Assembly: GCA_902493585.1 (NCBI GenBank)
Contig: CABUPZ010000032.1
Coordinates: 1 to 26,541 of the forward strand
DNA length: 26,541 bases
Reading direction: 5' to 3'
Origin: an uncultured Fusicatenibacter sp.
GTDB lineage: Bacteria; Bacillota; Clostridia; Lachnospirales; Lachnospiraceae
Shown: positions 21,696 to 26,541 of the stretch, piece after piece
Numbering within the stretch: position 1 is the first letter of the stretch
How the letters are laid out: each line of letters starts with the position of its first letter
The notes under the pieces: model-generated
What the model saw: the letters and a program-made list of their open reading frames with translations, nothing else
The model's database searches: none
What the model was told of the DNA's origin: nothing
Translations under genes and position numbers: made by a program

Positions 21696-22735
21696 AAGAA
21701 ATATCCTCCCAAAAGCGCCAGCAGAAAGACGGCGATCCCGCATACCGCAGAAACAAGAGTCAGCGTTCCGTATGCAATGGGAAAATCTCCGCTGATCTTT
21801 CCGCTCTGTCCGTTCATGGCATAGAAATAAATCTTCTGATCTTTTCCCCGATAGGTCACCGTCCAGACCGGGAGCATCACATAAGACCATTTCTCATCCT
21901 TCACACGAACGTCCAGGCTCTCACCTGCCATCGACATATATTCCCCCGCGGTCGACCGCATTTCATTCTGTATCATCTGTTCCCTCTGATCCTTCGTCTC
22001 CCCGGCAAAGACCTCCCATTCCATATCCCGCTTTTCCGCAAGAAATCCGGAAAGATATCCCATGGAGAACGGCTGCAGATCATCAATCCCATAGGGCTGC
22101 ACACTCTCCATCAGATCCCGGTTGGCTTTCTGCAGCGCGTTATGGCCAAGTCCTTCCAGCGCAATGTCTCCTTTTCGCTCCACATCAAAAATGCTGGTTT
22201 CCGTGTACTCCATCTCTCCGGCTCTCCAGGTCCGGACTTTCCTTCCCTTCGCTCTGTAATCCACGTCGAAAGAACCTCCATACAGCCAGTACGGAAAATA
22301 GATACCGGAAACCTTCTCAATCTGCGCTTTGGAAAAGAAATCCCTTGGAATAAAAAATTTCTTCCGCACATCTTTCAGAAATCGATCCACCGCTTCCTTC
22401 CGGTCAATGACAAACGGCAGGATCTTCTCCGGCAGATACTTTCCGGAAACCCGGCCGGAAAGCACTACTGGACTGTGGCAGTAAAAACAGAAGGTAGCCG
22501 CCGTTGTCCCGTCAGTCAGCAGCTCTGCGCCGCAATTGGGGCAGGTATAGACCACCGCTTCGGAGGTCTCTTCCTGCTCCTGAGCGCCTGTCCCGGCGGC
22601 CGCTTTGGGATTTGCCTGCTCCGCTTCCACATCTGTGAATTCCGAAAGGCAGTAACCGCATTTATACTTTTGTGTTTCAGGGTCAAAGACCAGCTCGCCC
22701 CCACAGTTGGGGCATTTGTAAGAAATCACCGCCAT
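21692..22735 (-). CDS. Double zinc-ribbon membrane protein (YdjG-like)
   Basis: The 347-residue protein carries two zinc ribbons at the N-terminus: C8, C11, C26, C29 (CPNC...CGYC) and C65, C68, C83, C86 (CPNC...CFYC). A long mixed domain follows (about 95-315; FFIPRDFFSKAQIEKVSGIYFPYWLYGG) and one C-terminal membrane helix (about 318-345). It matches the type of protein next to SPFH and TPM genes in Bacillus (YdjG). The function is not firmly known; a membrane-stress role is inferred from the operon. The start at 22735 has GAGGG at 8 nt; a GTG five codons earlier overlaps the SPFH stop and is the alternative. Confidence 0.82.
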   Translation of the reverse strand: MAVISYKCPNCGGELVFDPETQKYKCGYCLSEFTDVEAEQANPKAAAGTGAQEQEETSEAVVYTCPNCGAELLTDGTTAATFCFYCHSPVVLSGRVSGKYLPEKILPFVIDRKEAVDRFLKDVRKKFFIPRDFFSKAQIEKVSGIYFPYWLYGGSFDVDYRAKGRKVRTWRAGEMEYTETSIFDVERKGDIALEGLGHNALQKANRDLMESVQPYGIDDLQPFSMGYLSGFLAEKRDMEWEVFAGETKDQREQMIQNEMRSTAGEYMSMAGESLDVRVKDEKWSYVMLPVWTVTYRGKDQKIYFYAMNGQSGKISGDFPIAYGTLTLVSAVCGIAVFLLALLGGYFL

Positions 22736-22746
22736 ATTGTATTCCC

Positions 22747-23964
22747 TCACTGACGCGGCTTGCCGCAGTTAGAACAGAAATTTCCGGTGTTTGTCGTCCC
22801 GCAGCTGCAGGTCCACGCCGCAGCGGGACGCGGTTTTCCGCAGTTTGTACAGAAATTGCCTGTATTCTCTGCGCCACAGCCGCAGGTCCAGACTCCGCTG
22901 CCGTTCTGCATAGAACCCGGCTGACCCTGTGGCGCTGCCTGATTCCAATTCTGTCCCGGCTGGCCGTTCTGCATCTGCTGCATCTGCTGTGCATTGGCTG
23001 CGGACGCCGCATTCAGGATATTTCCGCCGCTCTGCATTCCCATACCAAATCCCATAAATCCTGCCATGGATCCGTTGGGGTTGGAAGCTGCCGCCTCCAT
23101 CGCGCGTCCTGCCGCTCCCTGAAGGTATCCTTCCCGGATCACAGGGTCCTGCAGCATGGCTCCCTGGTTTCTCATATGGATCAGTTTCTGAGATTCCTCA
23201 TCGTAAGAGATGCTGGCGATCGCCACTGACTGTACTTCCATTCCCCTGCGCGCCCGCCAGCTGTCATCCAGCGCATCCGCCATATATCTGGAAAGCTCCG
23301 TACTTTTTGACGCCACATAGGAAATCCGGATCCCGTCCGCGGACATCCGGTTGACCGCCACCTGAATTCCTTCCAGAAATTCATTGAGGAACTGCTCGTT
23401 GATGTCCTGAACCTCGACCCGCTCTGCATTTCTCGGAACTGCTTCCGCGTAAAACAGCAGCGGATCCACAATACGGATGGAATAGGTTCCATGCGCACGC
23501 AGGAACAGTTCCGCATTATAGAAACTGTCAAAATAGTTGACAGGATTTCTTGTTCCGAAGCGAATTCCTGTGATCTCCTGCAGATTCATATAGTACACCT
23601 TCTGAGACTGGGGCGTTCCGCCGCCGAAGCGGAAACGGTTAAAGGTATCCTTCAGCGCATCCCCGAACTGTCCGCTGAACATGGACGGCTGGGCAAACTC
23701 CTCGATGGTATAGTATCCCGGCTCCGCCGTATAATCGATGATCCTTCCCCCGTCCGTCAGGATCATAAACTGATTCTCATCCACGTGGATCACGGAACCA
23801 TTGGAAAGAACATCCTGGCTTCCCTTCTTTTCACGCCCTTTGCGCATGACAACACCTCTGGTACACACCGTCTGTGCGTCCATCTCATACGGTTCCACCA
23901 CCTCCAGCCACTGATCCTCCAGACTTCCTTTCACTGTCGATACTGCTGCTCTGATAATTCCCAT
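22747..23964 (-). CDS. SPFH-domain protein with tandem C-terminal zinc ribbons (YdjI-like)
   Basis: The 405-residue cytoplasmic protein has an SPFH/virion-core-like region (about 1-290) that includes VLSNGSVIHVDENQFMILTDGG and VYYMNLQEITGIRFGT. A Gly/Met/Gln-rich linker (about 295-355, FMGFGMGMQSGG, QQMQQMQNGQPGQ) leads to two nearly identical zinc ribbons (about 357-405; WTCGCGAENTGNFCTNCGKP and WTCSCGTTNTGNFCSNCGKP). It is the Bacillus YdjI type. Such proteins are thought to scaffold membrane-stress complexes, often with PspA, but no pspA is in the window. Of two adjacent ATGs the second (23964) is better spaced from AGGAGG. It starts just after the prfB terminator. Confidence 0.88.
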   Translation of the reverse strand: MGIIRAAVSTVKGSLEDQWLEVVEPYEMDAQTVCTRGVVMRKGREKKGSQDVLSNGSVIHVDENQFMILTDGGRIIDYTAEPGYYTIEEFAQPSMFSGQFGDALKDTFNRFRFGGGTPQSQKVYYMNLQEITGIRFGTRNPVNYFDSFYNAELFLRAHGTYSIRIVDPLLFYAEAVPRNAERVEVQDINEQFLNEFLEGIQVAVNRMSADGIRISYVASKSTELSRYMADALDDSWRARRGMEVQSVAIASISYDEESQKLIHMRNQGAMLQDPVIREGYLQGAAGRAMEAAASNPNGSMAGFMGFGMGMQSGGNILNAASAANAQQMQQMQNGQPGQNWNQAAPQGQPGSMQNGSGVWTCGCGAENTGNFCTNCGKPRPAAAWTCSCGTTNTGNFCSNCGKPRQ

Positions 23965-24001
23965 CATCCATTCCTCCTATCCATACCGCAAAGCATTGAT
24001 A

Positions 24002-24067
24002 GAAAAAGACCGCCTGATGCCACGCTCCGCTGCATGTTCGCAGTCCGCTGACACCAGACGGTCTTTC
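24002..24067 (-). terminator. Intrinsic terminator of prfB
   Basis: Minus strand: AAAGACCG (24059-24066) pairs with CGGTCTTT (24005-24012), with a long imperfect inner stem (CTGGTGTC/GGCATCAG type), then a run of five to six Ts interrupted by C (to 24001). The SPFH gene starts 38 nt beyond it, so its promoter must overlap this hairpin or it depends on read-through. Confidence 0.82.
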
Positions 24068-24102
24068 ACTTTCACAACCCGGCAGTCTGCCCGGTCTGTA
24101 AT

Positions 24103-25231
24103 TTACTGTTCCTGTGCTTCTTTGTTTCCAAGTGCGATCCACTTCAGATACGCATTAATGAACAGGTCAATTCCACCGTCCATCACCGCGTCCACATTTC
24201 CTGTCTCCGCATTGGTTCTGTGATCCTTGACCATGGTATACGGCTGCATCACGTAAGAGCGGATCTGGTTGCCCCAGCCAATCTCCGTCACTTCACCGCG
24301 GATTCCCGAAAGCTTTTCCTCCTGCTCCTGCAGTTTCAGCATATACAGCTTGGCACGGAGCATCTGCATCGCCTTATCCTTGTTCTGGAACTGGGAACGC
24401 TCATTCTGACACGTTACCACGATTCCGGTGGGAAGATGGGTGATACGGATTGCCGAGGAAGTTTTGTTGATATGCTGTCCGCCGGCGCCGCTGGAACGAT
24501 ACGTATCGATCCTCAGATCCTCATCGCGGACTTCCACCTCGATCTCCTTGTCGATGTCCGGCATGACATCACAGGACACAAAGGAGGTCTGACGTTTTCC
24601 TGCCGCATTGAACGGAGAAATACGCACCAGACGGTGCACACCTTTTTCCGATTTCAGATACCCGTAAGCATTCACTCCGTTGACCTGGAAAGTCACAGAT
24701 TTCACACCGGCTTCCTCGCCCTCCAGAAAATCCAGCTCTTCCAGAGTAAAGCCTTTGCGCTCCGCCCAGCGGGTATACATCCGGTACAGCATTCCGCACC
24801 AGTCGCAGGCTTCCGTTCCGCCCGCTCCCGCGTTCAGCTTGATGATCGCGTTGTTGGTATCAAATTCTCCGGAAAGGAGCGTTTTGATACGGATTGCCTC
24901 GAAATCCTCTTTAAATGAATCCAGCATTTCCTGAATCTCCGGAATGACGGACGCGTCATTTTCCTCGTAGCCCATCTCGATCAGCGTCTCCATATCCTCT
25001 TTCGCGGATACAAGTCTCTGATACGTGTCCCGGTCATCTTTCATGCTGCTTAACTGCTTCATTGACTCCTGAGCTTCCTCCGGACGGTCCCAGAAATCCG
25101 GTTCCTCCATGCGGCGCTCTAATTCTTCGATCCTGCGCTCTTTGTTAGCGAGGTCAAAGTGAATCCCTCACTTCCACTAATGGTTCGTCAAATGTGTTCA
25201 ATTCGCTCTTGAACTGGTCTAATTCAACCAT
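24103..25231 (-). CDS. prfB: Peptide chain release factor 2, programmed +1 frameshift
   Basis: RF2 recognises UGA and UAA. The 25-codon first frame (MVELDQFKSELNTFDEPLVE to SL) ends CTT-TGA at 25159-25154; a +1 shift at CTT TGA C continues DLANKERRIEELERRMEEPDF. The full protein is 375 residues, with the codon-recognition motif SPF at 205-207 and the catalytic GGQ at 250-252, the same numbers as E. coli RF2. ATG 25231 follows AGGTGA. Because TGA is read by RF2 itself, the frameshift autoregulates its level. The order secA then prfB is common in Firmicutes. A promoter at 25266-25294 gives independent expression. Confidence 0.97.
25153..25169 (-). promoter_or_regulatory. RF2 programmed frameshift site
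   Basis: Minus strand: CTTTGAC (25159-25153) is the conserved slippery/stop context. A GAGGG stimulator (25169-25165) lies 5 nt upstream of CTT, slightly farther than the 3 nt of the E. coli site, so shifting efficiency could differ. Confidence 0.9.
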
Positions 25232-25265
25232 TGCTTCACCTGCTTTCTTTTTGTATTTCCTTTTC

Positions 25266-25294
25266 ATCATACCATCGGCAGGGGAGTTATGCAA
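25266..25294 (-). promoter_or_regulatory. Sigma-A promoter of prfB
   Basis: Minus strand: -35 TTGCAT (25289-25294), 17-nt spacer, -10 TATGAT (25266-25271). The start codon is about 35 nt beyond the -10 box. The rest of the 25295-25493 spacer holds one weak inverted repeat (GAAAGCA 25319-25325 with TGCTTTC 25343-25349) and no convincing gene. Confidence 0.7.
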
Positions 25295-25493
25295 CCTTTT
25301 TATTGTGGTACAACGGACGAAAGCATCCCAGGACAGAGGAGGTGCTTTCTGGTTTTGGCTGTATGTTTTCTTATTATTTATCGTTCAACATCCAGATTCA
25401 CAGATATCCGCTTCCTTGGCACGCCCTCCGCGTCCGTTTCTTCTATAAAAGCGGAATATGAAAAGATGGGTCAGTTGTTGCCAGAAATGGAAA

Positions 25494-25559
25494 GGAGTGT
25501 AAAATAAAGTGCACAGTTACCTATTGAAAGTAAAACTTCAGCTCTTTATTTTACACTCC
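25494..25559. repeat. 66-bp inverted repeat, MITE-like or transposon-end remnant
   Basis: GGAGTGTAAAATAAAG (25494-25509) is perfectly mirrored by CTTTATTTTACACTCC (25544-25559) around 34 nt. The shape and the TGTAAAATAAAG ends look like two insertion-sequence ends brought together. No direct target duplication is visible at the edges. It could instead be the secA transcript terminator, since it starts 62 nt past the secA stop, but neither side has a clean T run. Confidence 0.6.
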
Positions 25560-25621
25560 CTATTTGATTGTTTTCTGCCTGTTTTGTTTGTTTTTGAATT
25601 TTAGACTCTTATCCGTTTTCC

Positions 25622-26541
25622 TTATACCACTTTACGTCCGCAGCACTGTTTGTATTTCTTTCCGCTTCCGCATGGGCATGGGTCGTTCGGATAGATTTTC
25701 TTTTCGGCGCGCTGTACCGGTTTTTTCGGACCTGTCTCGTCTTTGTTGGTTCCGGTTACCTTTGCCACCTGTTCACGTTCTACTTTCTGTTCGATGCGTA
25801 CGTGGTACAGCAGACGCAGGGTATCCTGCTGAATGGATGCCAGCATCTCATTGAACATATCGTAGGCCGCCATCTTGTACTCTACTTTCGGGTTTCTCTG
25901 ACCATAAGCCTGCAGGCCGATTCCCTCGCGGAGCTGATCCATATCGTCGATATGATCCATCCATTTCTGGTCGATGACTTTCAGCAGAAGCACACGTTCC
26001 AGTTCACGGATCTGTTCGATTTCCGGAAATTCTGCTTCTTTTTCTTCATACAGCTTCACAGCCTCTTCTTTCAGATGTTGTTTCAGCTGATTTTTGCTCA
26101 TTTTCCGTACATCTTCCCGCTGGATCACTTTCACAGGGATGACAGGGATCAGAACTTCATTCAGTTCTGTCAGATTCCAGTCTTCCGGATCTGCATTTTC
26201 GCCAATGCACAGATCCACGACATTGTCGATGGTATCCGTGATCATCTTGAAGATGGAATCACGCATGCTCTCTCCGTCGAGAACACGGCGGCGTTCTTTG
26301 TAAATAATCTCACGCTGCTCGTTGTTTACCTGGTCGTACTCCAGCAGATTCTTACGGATTCCGTAGTTATTTCCCTCAATCTTTCTCTGTGCCTTCTCGA
26401 TTGCAGAGGACAGCATCTTGTGCTCAATCTGCTCATTCTCCGGAACACCCAGAGATTTGAATACCGTCATCAGCTTTTCAGAACCGAACAGACGCATCAG
26501 ATCATCTTCCAGAGAGATATAGAAACGGGATTCACCCGGAT
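25622..26541 (-). CDS. secA: Preprotein translocase ATPase SecA, C-terminal part (5' end outside window)
   Basis: The visible 306 residues start within PGESRFYISLEDDLMRLFG, which follows the helicase motif region of SecA. They cover the helical scaffold and wing (MLSSAIEKAQRKIEGNNYGIRKNLLEYDQVNNEQR), and the region KWMDHIDDMDQLREGIGLQAYGQRNP. The end is the zinc-binding tail CPCGSGKKYKQCC, which in other bacteria contacts SecB or phospholipid. SecA drives export through SecYEG at the membrane. The frame is intact to the window edge. It is upstream of prfB in the same direction, with a 390-nt spacer between. Confidence 0.98.
   Translation of the reverse strand, partial: PGESRFYISLEDDLMRLFGSEKLMTVFKSLGVPENEQIEHKMLSSAIEKAQRKIEGNNYGIRKNLLEYDQVNNEQREIIYKERRRVLDGESMRDSIFKMITDTIDNVVDLCIGENADPEDWNLTELNEVLIPVIPVKVIQREDVRKMSKNQLKQHLKEEAVKLYEEKEAEFPEIEQIRELERVLLLKVIDQKWMDHIDDMDQLREGIGLQAYGQRNPKVEYKMAAYDMFNEMLASIQQDTLRLLYHVRIEQKVEREQVAKVTGTNKDETGPKKPVQRAEKKIYPNDPCPCGSGKKYKQCCGRKVV

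Noticed and set aside
25319..25349. GAAAGCA/TGCTTTC inverted repeat upstream of prfB as a terminator
   Set aside because: The loop is 17 nt with only a 7-bp stem and no T run follows on either strand.
25194..25507. Three overlapping small plus-strand ORFs in the secA-prfB spacer
   Set aside because: They have poor or no ribosome sites, overlap the prfB promoter and start, and show no conserved pattern.

Overview
The window looks like a chromosomal segment of a low-to-mid GC Bacillota, most likely a gut Clostridia of the Lachnospiraceae type. This is inferred from the secA-prfB gene order, a tryptophan T-box in front of trpS, strong AGGAGG ribosome sites, DUF975 and DUF4190-like membrane proteins, and a YdjGHI-like SPFH/zinc-ribbon/TPM cluster. 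No phage, CRISPR array or intact transposon was seen. Most genes lie on the minus strand and are recognisable housekeeping or metabolic genes. Much of the unexplained structure is in the untranslated regions.

Region 1 (1-1513, plus strand): the 3' part of a tRNA-Ser, then an MFS efflux-type transporter. The transporter is preceded by a nine-codon leader ORF and a three-strand pairing system able to hide or free its ribosome site, which looks like a translational attenuator. A strong bidirectional terminator separates it from the next block.

Region 2 (1524-7193, minus strand): a probable operon read from a promoter at 7140-7168 with an adjacent 19-bp perfect palindrome. It contains a DMT transporter, the 5' remnant of a YbaK-type aminoacyl-tRNA deacylase, an orphan EutH ethanolamine permease, a nitroreductase, an aldo/keto reductase and a GH2 glycosidase. 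The YbaK remnant ends exactly at the eutH start, so a deletion appears to have joined the two.

Region 3 (7310-14053, minus strand): trpS under a T-box with specifier UGG. Upstream of it lies a tex-ylmH-GNAT-yaaA-HAD run starting from a TTGACA promoter. The tex leader has three stable hairpins and a duplicated ribosome-site decamer.

Region 4 (14041-17713): a plus-strand pair (a PYQQ-repeat membrane protein and a DUF975 protein) with an intercistronic hairpin that is a second copy of a tex-leader palindrome. After a 19-bp stem-loop come minus-strand genes for a second aldo/keto reductase and a zinc-type macrodomain ADP-ribose hydrolase.

Region 5 (17716-20860, minus strand): an HTH-ACT protein, homoserine dehydrogenase, and a phosphoglycerate-mutase-like protein of the type proposed to be a homoserine kinase. 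Together these suggest a threonine/homoserine operon.

Region 6 (20868-26541, minus strand): SPFH, zinc-ribbon and TPM genes, overlapping or nearly so; prfB with its programmed +1 frameshift; and the 3' part of secA. A 66-bp inverted repeat resembling transposon ends lies between prfB and secA.

I did not find a clearly new multi-gene system. The best candidates for new biology are the MFS leader attenuator, the repeated hairpins in mRNA leaders, the deacylase-eutH fusion junction, and the HTH-ACT/hom/PGM-like operon with its operator-like palindromes.
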